From: Apoderus coryli
Lineage: Eukaryota; Arthropoda; Insecta; Coleoptera; Attelabidae
Assembly (NCBI GenBank): GCA_911728435.2
Contig: OU452213.1
Location: 6,799,834 to 6,863,833, forward strand
Direction: 5' to 3'
Length of the DNA stretch: 64,000 nt
The notes below the pieces were generated by a model that did not search any database, had not been told where the DNA came from, and worked only from the letters and a program-made list of their open reading frames with translations. Positions 36,401 to 49,559 of the stretch are shown here, one piece after another; positions within the stretch are counted from its first letter, which is position 1, and each line of letters starts with the position of its first letter. The translations under genes and the position numbers were made by a program.

Positions 36401-39400
36401 GAAACAATGCTATATACACATTGTTTTGATATTTTCAGTAGTTTCAGAGTTATAAGCAAATTTTTGGAGGGAGAAAAGTTGATAACTGTTATTACTCTTT
36501 CAATTGCTTGACTTAACTTTGACTGCCTGTAATTTGAAATGAATCAAGGCTGTAAAAAAGTTTATTTGAAATAAATTGAAGATAATTTTGCTAGAAAGAA
36601 TGCTCTATACACATTGTTTTGATATTTTCAGTAGTTTCAGAGTTATAAGCAAATTCTTGGAGGGAGAAAAGTTGGCAACTGTCATTACTCTTTCAATTGC
36701 TTGACTTAACTTTGACTGCCTGTAATTTGAAAATGATCAGGGCTGTAAAAAAGTTTATTTGAAATAAATTGAAGATAATTTTGCTAGAAACAATGCTCTA
36801 TACACATTGTTTTGATATTTTCAGTAGTTTCAGAGTTATAAGCAAATTTTTGGAGGGAGAAAAGTTGATAACTGTTATTACTCTTTCAATTGCTTGACTT
36901 AACTTTGACTGCCTGTAATTTGAAATGAATCAAGGCTGTAAAAAAGTTTATTTGAAATAAATTGAAGATAATTTTGCTAGAAAGAATGCTCTATACACAT
37001 TGTTTTGATATTTTCAGTAGTTTCAGAGTTATAAGCAAATTCTTGGAGGGAGAAAAGTTGGCAACTGTCATTACTCTTTCAATTGCTTGACTTAACTTTG
37101 ACTGCCTGTAATTTGAAAATGATCAGGGCTGTAAAAAAGTTTATTTGAAATAAATTGAAGATAATTTTGCTAGAAACAATGCTCTATACACATTGTTTTG
37201 ATATTTTCAGTAGTTTCAGAGTTATAAGCAAATTTTTGGAGGGAGAAAAGTTGATAACTGTTATTACTCTTTCAATTGCTTGACTTAACTTTGACTGCCT
37301 GTAATTTGAAAATGATCAGGGCTGTAAAAAAGTTTATTTGAAATAAATTGAAGATAATTTTGCTAGAAACAATGCTCTATACACATTGTTTTGATATTTT
37401 CAGTAGTTTCAGAGTTATAAGCAAATTTTTGGAGGGAGAAAAGTTGACAACTGTTATTACTCTTTCAATTGCTTGACTTAACTTTGACTGCCTGTAATTT
37501 GAAATGAATCAAGGCTGTAAAAAAGTTTATTTGAAATAAATTGAAGATAATTTTGCTAGAAACAATGCTCTATACACATTGTTTTGATATTTTCAGTAGT
37601 TTCAGAGTTATAAGCAAATTTTTGGAGGGAGAAAAGTTGATAACTGTTATTACTCTTTCAATTGCTTGACTTAACTTTGACTGCCTGTAATTTGAAATGA
37701 ATCAAGGCTGTAAAAAAGTTTATTTGAAATAAATTGAAGATAATTTTGCTAGAAAGAATGCTCTATACACATTGTTTTGATATTTTCAGTAGTTTCAGAG
37801 TTATAAGCAAATTCTTGGAGGGAGAAAAGTTGGCAACTGTCATTACTCTTTCAATTGCTTGACTTAACTTTGACTGCCTGTAATTTGAAAATGATCAGGG
37901 CTGTAAAAAAGTTTATTTGAAATAAATTGAAGATAATTTTGCTAGAAACAATGCTCTATACACATTGTTTTGATATTTTCAGTAGTTTCAGAGTTATAAG
38001 CAAATTTTTGGAGGGAGAAAAGTTGATAACTGTTATTACTCTTTCAATTGCTTGACTTAACTTTGACTGCCTGTAATTTGAAAATGATCAGGGCTGTAAA
38101 AAAGTTTATTTGAAATAAATTGAAGATAATTTTGCTAGAAACAATGCTCTATACACATTGTTTTGATATTTTCAGTAGTTTCAGAGTTATAAGCAAATTT
38201 TTGGAGGGAGAAAAGTTGACAACTGTTATTACTCTTTCAATTGCTTGACTTAACTTTGACTGCCTGTAATTTGAAATGAATCAAGGCTGTAAAAAAGTTT
38301 ATTTGAAATAAATTGAAGATAATTTTGCTAGAAACAATGCTCTATACACATTGTTTTGATATTTTCAGTAGTTTCAGAGTTATAAGCAAATTTTTGGAGG
38401 GAGAAAAGTTGATAACTGTTATTACTCTTTCAATTGCTTGACTTAACTTTGACTGCCTGTAATTTGAAATGAATCAAGGCTGTAAAAAAGTTTATTTGAA
38501 ATAAATTGAAGATAATTTTGCTAGAAAGAATGCTCTATACACATTGTTTTGATATTTTCAGTAGTTTCAGAGTTATAAGCAAATTCTTGGAGGGAGAAAA
38601 GTTGGCAACTGTCATTACTCTTTCAATTGCTTGACTTAACTTTGACTGCCTGTAATTTGAAAATGATCAGGGCTGTAAAAAAGTTTATTTGAAATAAATT
38701 GAAGATAATTTTGCTAGAAACAATGCTCTATACACATTGTTTTGATATTTTCAGTAGTTTCAGAGTTATAAGCAAATTTTTGGAGGGAGAAAAGTTGATA
38801 ACTGTTATTACTCTTTCAATTGCTTGACTTAACTTTGACTGCCTGTAATTTGAAAATGATCAGGGCTGTAAAAAAGTTTATTTGAAATAAATTGAAGATA
38901 ATTTTGTTCGAAATCAAGCGGTATACCTACAAATTTTGTGGTTGCTTTCAGTAGTTTTCAAATTACTAACGAGTAAATTTTAATTTCTTGACAAAATTTC
39001 GACTGCCTATAGCTTAATTTTCATAATATCTAATCTAATCTTCGAATTCTAAGGATCAATAACAAGATAAGGTGTGAACTATATTTTTATGTGTCAAAAG
39101 CCAATTATAAAAAAGTTTATTTGAAACGAAAAGACAATGCCAAAGATTTAGATGGATTAAGTTTTAAATCATTATTTTGTTCGGAAATATTTTTCAGGCA
39201 ATTGTTTATTGTATCGACTGTTAGTACTAATGAAGAACTAGTGTATGATTGTGTCATCCACATATCTCTGCATGTTTATATAAATTAAAAATAATAACGG
39301 CCCTATAATTGGTCCCTGTGGCTCACCTTTCGTAAGCAGGCCAATTTTGGTAGGATTAAAATTATATTCAATAACTTTTACAGTCGGGAAGTCGGTGTCT

Positions 39401-42400
39401 TGATATTATTTGCGTTCCTGTCTTTCAAATTCAGGCCAGCTGGCTGAAAGAGTCGCATTTTAGTGAACTTTTAACAAGAACCTTTCGCATTTTGTAGGTA
39501 GTGGACTCTTTTATGGATGGTACCATTGAAGATGCACTTCTAGTGCCTGTCAGCGTGAATTACGACAAGTTAGTCGATGGGAATTTTGTGCGTGAACAAT
39601 TGGGGCAACCCAAAGTGATGGAAACGTTTGCGAGTGCTGTTAAAGCGATTTGGAACGTGTTGAACAGCAATTACGGTACTATGCGGATCGATTTCAATCA
39701 ACCGTTTTCATTGAGAGTGAGTGTTTATGATGATACATGTTGTGATAAAACACTGATTGTTTCGTTGTAGGAACTGATTAAAACGTTTAATATCAACAAG
39801 AAACCTTCACCGAGCGATGGTGGTGGTAGAATTCTGAAATCGAATCCATCAACGACTAGTTTGTACGGTACAGATGTTGTGTCTGATGAGTACAAATCGT
39901 TAGTGGAATGTATATCGAAACATGTTGTGTATGGTAAATGTTTATTTTTGTATTTTGCTTTTTTGAAATTTTACCTAAAAGAAAGAAGAAGTCTCAGTGA
40001 TTTTCCTTGAATTTTTTGGACTTTACTAGTTTTTTAAACACTGAAAGTGTTATGGAGACTTTTACTTGATGACCTATCCTGGGATTACTACAACCCATCT
40101 CGATCTCATACATACCCTGATAGATTCAGAGTAGATATCCGATGGACATATCCAAAGCTCAATCGCGCAGCAGGACTGATTATTTTTTTATGATTTTTCA
40201 AAGTTGATTATATTTGGTGGGGTGTAGACTTTTACTTGATGACCTGTACTGGGATTACTAGAACCCATCTCGATCTCATACATACCCTGATAGATTCAGA
40301 GTAGATATCCGATGGGCATATCCAAAGCTCAATCGCGCAGCAGGACTGATTATTTTTTTATGATTTTTCAAAGTTGATTATATTTGGTGAGGTGTAGACA
40401 TTTACTTGATGACCTACTCTGGGATTATTAGAACCCATCTCGATCTCATACATACCCTGATGGATGCAGAATAGATATCCGATGGACATATCCAAAGCTC
40501 AATCGCGCAGCAGACCAGATTATTTTTCTATGATTTTTCAAAGTTGATTATATTTGGTGGGGTGTAGACTTTTACTTGATGACCTGTACTGGGATTACTA
40601 GAACCCATCTCGATCTCATACATACCCTGATAGATTCAGAGTAGATATCCGATGGGCATATCCAAAGCTCAATCGCGCAGCAGGACTGATTATTTTTTTA
40701 TGATTTTTCAAAGTTGATTTATATTTGGTGGGGTGTAGACTTTTACTTGATGACCTGTACTGGGATTACTAGAACCCATCTCGATCTCATACATACCCTG
40801 ATAGATTCAGAATAGATATCCGATGGACATATCCAAAGCTTAATCCCGCAGCAGAACTGATTATTTTTTTATGATTTTTCAAAGTTGATTTATATTTGGT
40901 GGGGTGTAGACTTTTACTTGATGACCTGACCTGGGATTACTAGAACCCATCTCGATCTCATACATACCCTGATAGATTCAGAATGGATATCCGATGGACA
41001 TATCCAAAGCTCAATCGCGCAGCAGGACTGATTATTTTTGTATGATTTTTCAAAGTTGATTTATATTTGGTGTGGTGTAGACTTTTACTTGATGACCTGA
41101 CCTGGGATTACTAGAACCCATCTCGATCTCATACATACCCTGATAGATTCAGAGTAGATATCCGATGGGCATATCCAAAGCTCAATCGCGCAGCAGGACT
41201 GATTATTTTTTTATGATTTTTCAAAGTTGATTTATATTTGGTGGGGTGTAGACTTTTACTTGATGACCTGTACTGGGATTACTAGAACCCATCTCGATCT
41301 CATACATACCCTGATAGATTCAGAGTAGATATCCGATGGGCATATCCAAAGCTCAATCGCGCAGCAGAACTGATTATTTTTTTATGATTTTTCAAAGTTG
41401 ATTTATATTTGGTGGGGTGTAGACTTTTACTTGATGACCTGACCTGGGATTACTAGAACCCATCTCGATCTCATACATACCCTGATAGATTCAGAATGGA
41501 TATCCGATGGACATATCCAAAGCTCAATCGCGCAGCAGGACTGATTATTTTTGTATGATTTTTCAAAGTTGATTTATATTTGGTGTGGTGTAGACTTTTA
41601 CTTGATGACCTGACCTGGGATTACTAGAACCCATCTCGATCTCATACATACCCTGATAGATTCAGAGTAGATATCCGATGGACATATCCAAAGCTCAATC
41701 GCGCAGCAGGACTGATTATTTTTTTATGATTTTTCAAAGTTGATTTATGTTTGGTGTGTTGTAGACTTTTACTTGATGACCTGGACTGGGATTACTAGAA
41801 CCCATCTCGATCTCATACATACCCTGATAGATTCAGAATAGATATCCGATGGACATATCCAAAGCTTAATCCCGCAGCAGAACTGATTATTTTTTTATGA
41901 TTTTTCAAAGTTGATTTATATTTGGTGGGGTGTAGACTTTTACTTGATGACCTGACCTGGGATTACTAGAACCCATCTCGATCTCATACATACCCTGATA
42001 GATTCAGAATGGATATCCGATGGACATATCCAAAGCTCAATCGCGCAGCAGGACTGATTATTTTTGTATGATTTTTCAAAGTTGATTTATATTTGGTGTG
42101 GTGTAGACTTTTACTTGATGACCTGACCTGGGATTACTAGAACCCATCTCGATCTCATACATACCCTGATAGATTCAGAGTAGATATCCGATGGACATAT
42201 CCAAAGCTCAATCGCGCAGCAGGACTGATTATTTTTTTATGATTTTTCAAAGTTGATTTATGTTTGGTGTGTTGTAGACTTTTACTTGATGACCTGGACT
42301 GGGATTACTAGAACCCATCTCGATCTCATACATACCCTGATAGATTCAGAATAGATATCCGATGGACATATCCAAAGCTTAATCCCGCAGCAGAACTGAT

Positions 42401-45400
42401 TATTTTTTTATGATTTTTCAAAGTTGATTTATATTTGGTGGGGTGTAGACTTTTACTTGATGACCTGTACTGGGATTACTAGAACCCATCTCGATCTCAT
42501 ACATACCCTGATAGATTCAGAATGGATATCCGATGGACATATCCAAAGCTCAATCGCGCAGCAGGACTGATTATTTTTGTATGATTTTTCAAAGTTGATT
42601 TATATTTGGTGTGGTGTAGACTTTTACTTGATGACCTGACCTGGGATTACTAGAACCCATCTCGATCTCATACATACCCTGATAGATTCAGAGTAGATAT
42701 CCGATGGACATATCCAAAGCTCAATCGCGCAGCAGGACTGATTATTTTTTTATGATTTTTCAAAGTTGATTTATGTTTGGTGTGTTGTAGACTTTTACTT
42801 GATGACCTGGACTGGGATTACTAGAACCCATCTCGATCTCATACATACCCTGATAGATTCAGAATAGATATCCGATGGACATATCCAAAGCTTAATCCCG
42901 CAGCAGAACTGATTATTTTTTTATGATTTTTCAAAGTTGATTTATATTTGGTGGGGTGTAGACTTTTACTTGATGACCTGACCTGGGATTACTAGAACCC
43001 ATCTCGATCTCATACATACCCTGATAGATTCAGAATGGATATCCGATGGACATATCCAAAGCTCAATCGCGCAGCAGGACTGATTATTTTTGTATGATTT
43101 TTCAAAGTTGATTTATATTTGGTGTGGTGTAGACTTTTACTTGATGACCTGACCTGGGATTACTAGAACCCATCTCGATCTCATACATACCCTGATAGAT
43201 TCAGAGTAGATATCCGATGGACATATCCAAAGCTCAATCGCGCAGCAGGACTGATTATTTTTTTATGATTTTTCAAAGTTGATTATATTTGGTGAGGTGT
43301 AGACATTTACTTGATGACCTACTCTGGGATTATTAGAACCCATCTCGATCTCATACATACCCTGATGGATGCAGAATAGATATCCGATGGACATATCCAA
43401 AGCTCAATCGCGCAGCAGACCAGATTATTTTTCTATGATTTTTCAAAGTTGATTATATTTGGTGGGGTGTAGACTTTTACTTGATGACCTGTACTGGGAT
43501 TACTAGAACCCATCTCGATCTCATACATACCCTGATAGATTCAGAGTAGATATCCGATGGGCATATCCAAAGCTCAATCGCGCAGCAGGACTGATTATTT
43601 TTTTATGATTTTTCAAAGTTGATTTATATTTGGTGTGGTGTAGACTTTTACTTGATGACCTGACCTGGGATTACTAGAACCCATCTCGATCTCATACATA
43701 CCCTGATAGATTCAGAGTAGATATCCGATGGACATATCCAAAGCTCAATCCCGCAGCAGGACTGATTATTTTTTTATGATTTTTCAAAGTTGATTTATAT
43801 TTGGTGGGGTGTAGACTTTTACTTGATGTCCTGTACTGGGATTACTAGAACCCATCTCGATCTCATACATACCCTGATAGATTCAGAATAGATATTCGAT
43901 GGACATATCCAAAGCTCAATTCCGCAGCAGGACTGATTATTTTTTTATGATTTTTCAAAGTTGATTTATATTTGGTGGGGTGTAGACTTTTACTTGATGT
44001 CCTGTACTGGGATTACTAGAACCCATCTCGATCTCATACATACCCTGATAGATTCAGAATAGATATCCGATGGACATATCCAAAGCTCAATCCCGCAGCA
44101 GAACTGATTATTTTTTTATGATTTTTCAAAGTTGATTTATATTTGGTGGGGTGTAGACTTTTACTTGATGACCTGACCTGGGATTACTAGAACCCATCTC
44201 TATCTCATACATATCCTGATAGATTCAGAGTAGATATCCGATGGACATATCCAAAGCTCAATCGCGCAGCAGGACTGATTATTTTTTTATGATTTTTCAA
44301 AGTTGATTTAAATTTGGTGGGGTGTAGACTTTTACTTGATGTCCTGTACTGGGATTACTAGAACCCATCTCGATCTCATACATACCCTGATAGATTCAGA
44401 ATAGATATTCGATGGACATATCCAAAGCTCAATCCCGCAGCAGGACTGATTATTTTTTTATGATTTTTCAAAGTTGATTTATATTTGGTGGGGTGTAGAC
44501 TTTTACTTGATGTCCTGTACTGGGATTACTAGAACCCATCTCTATCTCATACATATCCTGATAGATTCAGAGTAGATATCCGATGGACATATCCAAAGCT
44601 CAATCGCGCAGCAGGACTGATTATTTTTTTATGATTTTTCAAAGTTGATTTATGTTTGGTGTGTTGTAGACTTTTACTTGATGACCTGGACTGGGATTAC
44701 TAGAACCCATCTCGATCTCATACATACCCTGATAGATTCAGAATAGATATCCGATGGACATATCCAAAGCTTAATCCCGCAGCAGAACTGATTATTTTTT
44801 TATGATTTTTCAAAGTTGATTTATATTTGGTGGGGTGTAGACTTTTACTTGATGACCTGACCTGGGATTACTAGAACCCATCTCGATCTCATACATACCC
44901 TGATAGATTCAGAATAGATATCCGATGGACATATCCAAAGCTCAATCCCGCAGCAGGACTGATTATTTTTTTATAATTTTTCAAAGTTGATTTATATTTG
45001 GTGGGGTGTAGACTTTTACTTGATGACCTGACCTGGGATTACTAGAACCCATCTCTATCTCATACATATCCTGATAGATTCAGAGTAGATATCCGATGGA
45101 CATATCCAAAGCTCAATCGCGCAGCAGGACTGATTATTTTTTTATGATTTTTCAAAGTTGATTTAAATTTGGTGGGGTGTAGACTTTTACTTGATGTCCT
45201 GTACTGGGATTACTAGAACCCATCTCGATCTCATACATACCCTGATAGATTCAGAATAGATATTCGATGGACATATCCAAAGCTCAATCCCGCAGCAGGA
45301 CTGATTATTTTTTTATGATTTTTCAAAGTTGATTTATATTTGGTGGGGTGTAGACTTTTACTTGATGTCCTGTACTGGGATTACTAGAACCCATCTCTAT

Positions 45401-47870
45401 CTCATACATATCCTGATAGATTCAGAGTAGATATCCGATGGACATATCCAAAGCTCAATCGCGCAGCAGGACTGATTATTTTTTTATGATTTTTCAAAGT
45501 TGATTTATGTTTGGTGTGTTGTAGACTTTTACTTGATGACCTGGACTGGGATTACTAGAACCCATCTCGATCTCATACATACCCTGATAGATTCAGAATA
45601 GATATCCGATGGACATATCCAAAGCTTAATCCCGCAGCAGAACTGATTATTTTTTTATGATTTTTCAAAGTTGATTTATATTTGGTGGGGTGTAGACTTT
45701 TACTTGATGACCTGACCTGGGATTACTAGAACCCATCTCGATCTCATACATACCCTGATAGATTCAGAATAGATATCCGATGGACATATCCAAAGCTCAA
45801 TCCCGCAGCAGGACTGATTATTTTTTTATAATTTTTCAAAGTTGATTTATATTTGGTGGGGTGTAGACTTTTACTTGATGACCTGACCTGGGATTACTAG
45901 AACCCATCTCGATCTCATACATACCCTGATAGATTCAGAATGGATATCCGATGGACATATCCAAAGCTCAATCGCGCAGCAGGACTGATTATTTTTGTAT
46001 GATTTTTCAAAGTTGATTTATATTTGGTGTGGTGTAGACTTTTACTTGATGACCTGACCTGGGATTACTAGAACCCATCTCGATTTCATACATACCCTGG
46101 TAGATTCAGAATAGATATCCGATGAACATATCCAAAGCTCAATCGCGCAGGAGGATTGATTATTTTTTTATGATTTTTCAAAGTTAATTTATATTTGGTG
46201 GGGTGTAGACTTTTACTTGATGACCTACCCTGGGATTACTAGAACCCATCTCGATCTCATACATACCCTGATAGATTCAGAATAGATGTCCGATGGACAT
46301 ATTATCGAATAATGTGGGGGGCGCAGCAATATTTACAGCAGTATGGACCCTTAAAGGTAGTCAACATAAATTTATACAAAAGTCTCACTTTGAAAAAACA
46401 TAAAAAACTAACCAATCCTGCTGGGTGACTGAGCTTTGCATATGTCCAAAGGACATCTATTGGGAAGGTATCAGGGTATATAAGAAATCGAGAGGGGTTC
46501 TAGTAATCCCAGGGTAGGTCATCAAGTAAAGTCTACATCCCACCAAATATAGATTAACTTAAAAGGAAATCCTCAATTTCTTTTTAGAAAAAAATTAAAA
46601 AATGGGTGTTAAACGTGAGGCAATTTTGTTTTAGATTGTTGCATGTCTACGTCGATAATGTCAACGAATGCAGTTGCGTTTTTGTTGCTCAACCGGTTCA
46701 GAAGTGGTGCCGTAATTGACGAAATTGTTGTGGAAATGGATCGCTTGCGAAGTGAATTCGAATATGCCGGTGTTGAAGTGGGTTTTAGTGGAGATTCGAT
46801 TGATGTGCTTAATTATGTTGTGAGCTTTTATATTATTTGTTGTATGAGACAAGAAATTTGATTTCAGTGAATGTTTTAGTGTGATATCTTGGGACCTGGA
46901 CTGATCCGTAAGGAAACTATTAAGCGCCAACAAATAGATGACGTAAATTTAACAGTGTTAAGGCCGGTTACCGCGTTACCAAATGTTATCGAATTAGCAT
47001 ACTATAGCAACACGGTAATGGTGCAGTTTGCAACTGAGGCTATTGTAGCGGCAAGTTTGATGTCATTGTTGCATTCTAAGGTGGTTAGTATCAACTACGA
47101 CACCCTGATGGATGCTATTTTGACGTTGTGCGATATACTTCAGTACGAGTTCCTTTTATGCCGGCCATGCCAAAGTTTAGAACAAATTATGAGGAGTTGT
47201 ATTGATGATATGACTGTTAGAAAGCAAATTTTCGTTTCTGTAAGTCCAAGAAGTAGGTACAAAATTATTTCCATAACAAATTTGATATTTTCAGGATGAA
47301 ACGGTTCAGACTGCCACTGAAACTAGGGTGCGATATTTGTTGAATGATATGGAGAATGATTCCGATGCGGAAAATGATATTCCGCAAAAGTTTTACGAAT
47401 TCTCCAATACACTTGAATCTCGTCAGCATATTCAGTATGTGAGTGGAGTAATAATGCCACTGGTGGAGTCTTACAGTGTTGCGGCATTTTGTTTGGACAA
47501 ATTGGTTGACCGCCAGTTGTTGGAGGAGGAATTGTTGCAGTGTGTATTGGAGGAAAGTCGAATGCGGTTGGATAATGGTACATATAAATATGGTAAGTGG
47601 ATATTCCTTGTAGATTTTGATGTATTGCAGGTTGAAAATTATCTACCAACATGATTTTGTGTGTAATTGTTGATTCTCTTTATAGGTGAAAGTGTATCTG
47701 TAGATTCGTTTAAAAATGCATTTAAACTGTTCCAAAAGTGGGATATTTTGGAGTGTCATAGTGAGAAAAAGATGCGACTGTATTACCTGAAAGACGATAA
47801 AGATAGTAGTGAGGCTGTTAAAGATGTTTATCAGAAACTTGAGAGATATCGGAGGTATATTATTACGTAG
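30450..47870 (+). CDS. GPAM: Glycerol-3-phosphate acyltransferase, mitochondrial type (GPAT1-like)
   Basis: Exons: 30450-30532, 30975-31179, 32169-32279, 32911-33242, 33306-33744, 39498-39716, 39771-39933, 46635-46819, 46880-47239, 47295-47592 and 47686-47870. They sum to 2,580 nt, 859 codons plus stop; vertebrate GPAM is about 828 aa. The enzyme transfers a fatty acyl group from acyl-CoA to sn-glycerol-3-phosphate, the first step of glycerolipid synthesis, at the outer mitochondrial membrane. The acyltransferase blocks are clear: HRSHLD (the HX4D catalytic pair, about residues 287-292), GDNLRIPFFGSILRGLGAFF, FFLEGGRTRTGK, and VPVSVNYDKL. KTRPFLGLCCQNC matches the N-terminal GPAM motif. The first exon adds a hydrophobic segment (EIILEFLICLIFVYWIF) and is inferred from ATG, donor and phase; a shorter form could start at ATG 30985. 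The donor after 33242 is the weak GTTCAA, supported by protein alignment. Introns 33745-39497 and 39934-46634 are satellite-filled. Confidence 0.93.
31180..32910 (+). other. Introns of the acyltransferase gene without clear repeats
   Basis: The introns 31180-32168 and 32280-32910 are AT-rich. A repeat-family terminus AACCCTGTATAC is at 31628, in front of an 88-codon frame of no recognisable content. Nothing else could be supported. Confidence 0.45.
33835..38905. repeat. 193-bp intronic satellite with internal inversions
   Basis: About 26 copies of a 193-bp unit (marker GGCTGTAAAAAAGTTTATTT, first at 33869, last near 38864) fill the intron 33745-39497. Two variant classes alternate, with GGAGGGAGAAAAGTTGATAA or AGTTGGCAAC. 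Single monomers are inverted at 34260-34444 and 35503-35687. The 45-bp flank starting ATTTATAATTATTTGATGG at 33781 recurs inside the array at 34445 and 35688, so a block of about 1.24 kb containing the array edge was copied. Copies are nearly identical, which implies recent growth or an assembly effect. Confidence 0.95.
34071..34444. repeat. Near-perfect 183-bp inverted repeat (head-to-head satellite monomers)
   Basis: The arm ending TTTGAAATGAATCA at 34253 and the complementary arm starting TGATTCATTTCAAA at 34260 are separated by six bases, CAGCCT. No mismatch was noticed over the arms. Transcribed as part of the intron, it would form a long RNA hairpin. An identical junction recurs at 35496/35503. 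Confidence 0.9.
39110..39375 (-). mobile_element. LINE reverse transcriptase relic
   Basis: On the minus strand, from about 39370 down, GLLTKGEPQGPIIGPLLFLI is followed by YIN and, after a deletion, RYVDDTIIH. These are the conserved PQG...LGPLLF and Y-x-DD motifs of reverse transcriptase. After a one-base shift the reading continues VDTINNCLKNISEQNNDLKL. The segment between the two catalytic motifs is largely deleted and the frame is broken, so it is a dead fragment. It lies antisense in the acyltransferase intron, right after the 193-bp array. Confidence 0.82.
40045..46310. repeat. 171-bp intronic satellite with higher-order repeats
   Basis: About 37 copies of a 170-171 bp unit (marker GTAGACTTTTACTTGATGAC; also CATACATACCCTGATAGATT and GATATCCGATGGACATATCC). 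The variant TGTGTTGTAGAC occurs at 41761, 42274 and 42787 (513 bp apart, three units) and at 44666 and 45521 (855 bp apart, five units). The rare variant GGTGAGGTGTAGACATTTAC recurs at 40386 and 43291. These show block-wise amplification. The array fills the intron 39934-46634 of the acyltransferase gene. Confidence 0.96.
46311..46600. repeat. Inverted, diverged satellite monomer at the array edge
   Basis: After about 110 bp of unrelated sequence, the strand from about 46420 to 46555 reads as the complement of the 171-bp unit: GGACATCTATTGGG, ATCAGGGTATATAAGAAATC, TCTAGTAATCCCAGGGTAGG, TCATCAAGTAAAGTCTACA. It is clearly older than the array copies. Confidence 0.85.
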
Positions 47871-48025
47871 TTTAGATTTTTAGGATTTAAAAATGTTTTT
47901 GTAGGTATTATGATATTAAAGATGTAAATTATTATATTTTTTGTATAAATAAATAAAATTTATTCATAATAACAAGTTTCTTTAATACAAAATTAACAAT
48001 AAGTAAGTAAAGTACCTGCAATGAG
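47871..48025. terminator. Shared 3' region of convergent GPAT and PLPBP genes
   Basis: Only 155 bp separate the two stop codons. ATAAATAAATAAAATTTATT at about 47945-47960 gives AATAAA signals on the plus strand and, as TTTATT, one on the minus strand, so both transcripts may end in, or overlap through, this stretch. Confidence 0.6.
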
Positions 48026-49007
48026 TTATTTTTTGCGTCTCTCACCGAAGATGATCGATCCTACCCTGACGTTGGTGCTGCCTAGCTCGATCTAAAACAC
48101 AATTTACAAAAACAAACTACTTAGTCACAATGTCAATAGCTTACAGCTTGTTCAAAGTCTTCACTCATTCCCATAGATATTTCAATTGTTTTCGAGTCCA
48201 TCCCCAAATCATTACAAATAGTTTCACGACACTTTAGTAATCGCAGAAAGTCCGGATTCGGTCCGCTTGAGACATCGTAACCGTACATGCCTATCGTCAT
48301 AAGACCTTGGAAATGGAGATTTGGGCATTCCTTTATAATATACTCTATTACATGTGTAACGTCGTTCGCGGATATTCCATGTTTTTCTATAAAGTATCAA
48401 TAAGATAGTTCTGTACTTTGTAATATATAACTATCGTGATTAATAAACAATTTTAATGCATTATGAGTAGCAAAAGTTGCTGAAATTAAAGTAAAAATAA
48501 GTTACACTAACCTTCCTCTCTACTAGTGTTGACCTGTAGCATAACTCGTAATTTATTATCAGTACTGCCGCCAAATTTCGGCCAATTTTGATTCAATTGC
48601 GTTGCTAATTTTTGCGAATCCACAGTTTCAATCATATGTATGTTTGGTAATGCTAACACTTTATTTACTTTGTTACTCTGTAAATGCCCTATAAAATGCC
48701 ATTTGACCTCGTTGCATTTTCCTAGCAGCTCCTCATTAGTAGCTTTTTCCTCAAGTTCCTGCACATAGTTTTCACCAAAGTGTCTTTGTCCAGCTTCGTA
48801 TGCTTGTATAATTTCATTTACTGATTTGGTTTTGCTAACCGCTACTAGTCTAGGCACACAATATTGAAGTTCCTGAAAGGTAGGTAGATGTGAATAAAAT
48901 ATTATTTAGTTCTAATTTAAACATCTCACTTCTGGACGATTTTTACATGCATTGTGAATTCGGGTTAAAACATTTTTCAAACCGAGTTTTACATCAATTT
49001 CACCCAT
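48026..49007 (-). CDS. PLPBP: Pyridoxal phosphate homeostasis protein (YggS/PROSC family)
   Basis: Four minus-strand exons: 48930-49007, 48512-48872, 48145-48386 and 48026-48091, totalling 747 nt, 248 codons plus stop, a normal family length. The protein binds pyridoxal 5'-phosphate without enzymatic activity and buffers or delivers it in cytosol and mitochondria. The PLP-binding lysine is in [10 protein letters not shown]. Other family signatures are [59 protein letters not shown] and [20 protein letters not shown], with IFGER at the end. Start: ATG preceded by ACA at 49007, the first in frame. The gene is tail-to-tail with the acyltransferase gene. No damage seen. Confidence 0.96.
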
Positions 49008-49208
49008 TGTCTTTAACATAATGTATTTAATGTCTAATATTTAAGTTATATACACATTTAATTGCTTATATTATCATTTTAGCAAAACAATCCTTCAGAT
49101 AAGGTTTTTGGTTTTGTATTGTTTTAAAAGTCATAACATAACCAATTTCATTTCTTCAGATCAATATTACTTTACGTAATTTTATTATTCTTTTGAGCAG
49201 ATTAAAAG

Positions 49209-49440
49209 AGATGGCGCTCCGATGAATATAAAAAAATATAGTGATATAGGTACGTTACAATTAATTATTTATACTACTGATTTTATATTATTTTGATAAT
49301 AATTGTATAGATAGCACTATTTACAATTACAAAAGAGCGCTATCTATACAATTATTATCAAAATAATATAAAATCAGTAGTATAAATAATTAATTGTAAC
49401 GTAGATCACTATTTTTTTTATATTTATCGAAGCGCCATCT
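49209..49440. mobile_element. Fold-back MITE with AGATGGCGCT ends
   Basis: AGATGGCGCT at 49209 is matched by AGCGCCATCT ending at 49440. The arms are about 105 bp each and nearly perfect, meeting in a loop of about 20 bp around 49318-49336 (ACTATTTACAATTAC). Total 232 bp and non-coding. No target duplication could be fixed. Confidence 0.88.
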
Positions 49441-49559
49441 GTTGTTATACTTTAAAACTAGACCAATACACATAGGCGTAGATGGCGAATGTAGAGGCTC
49501 AAATCTCAAAAAATAATATAAGAATGCTTTTCAAACATGTGTCACTGCCACAAAATTGT

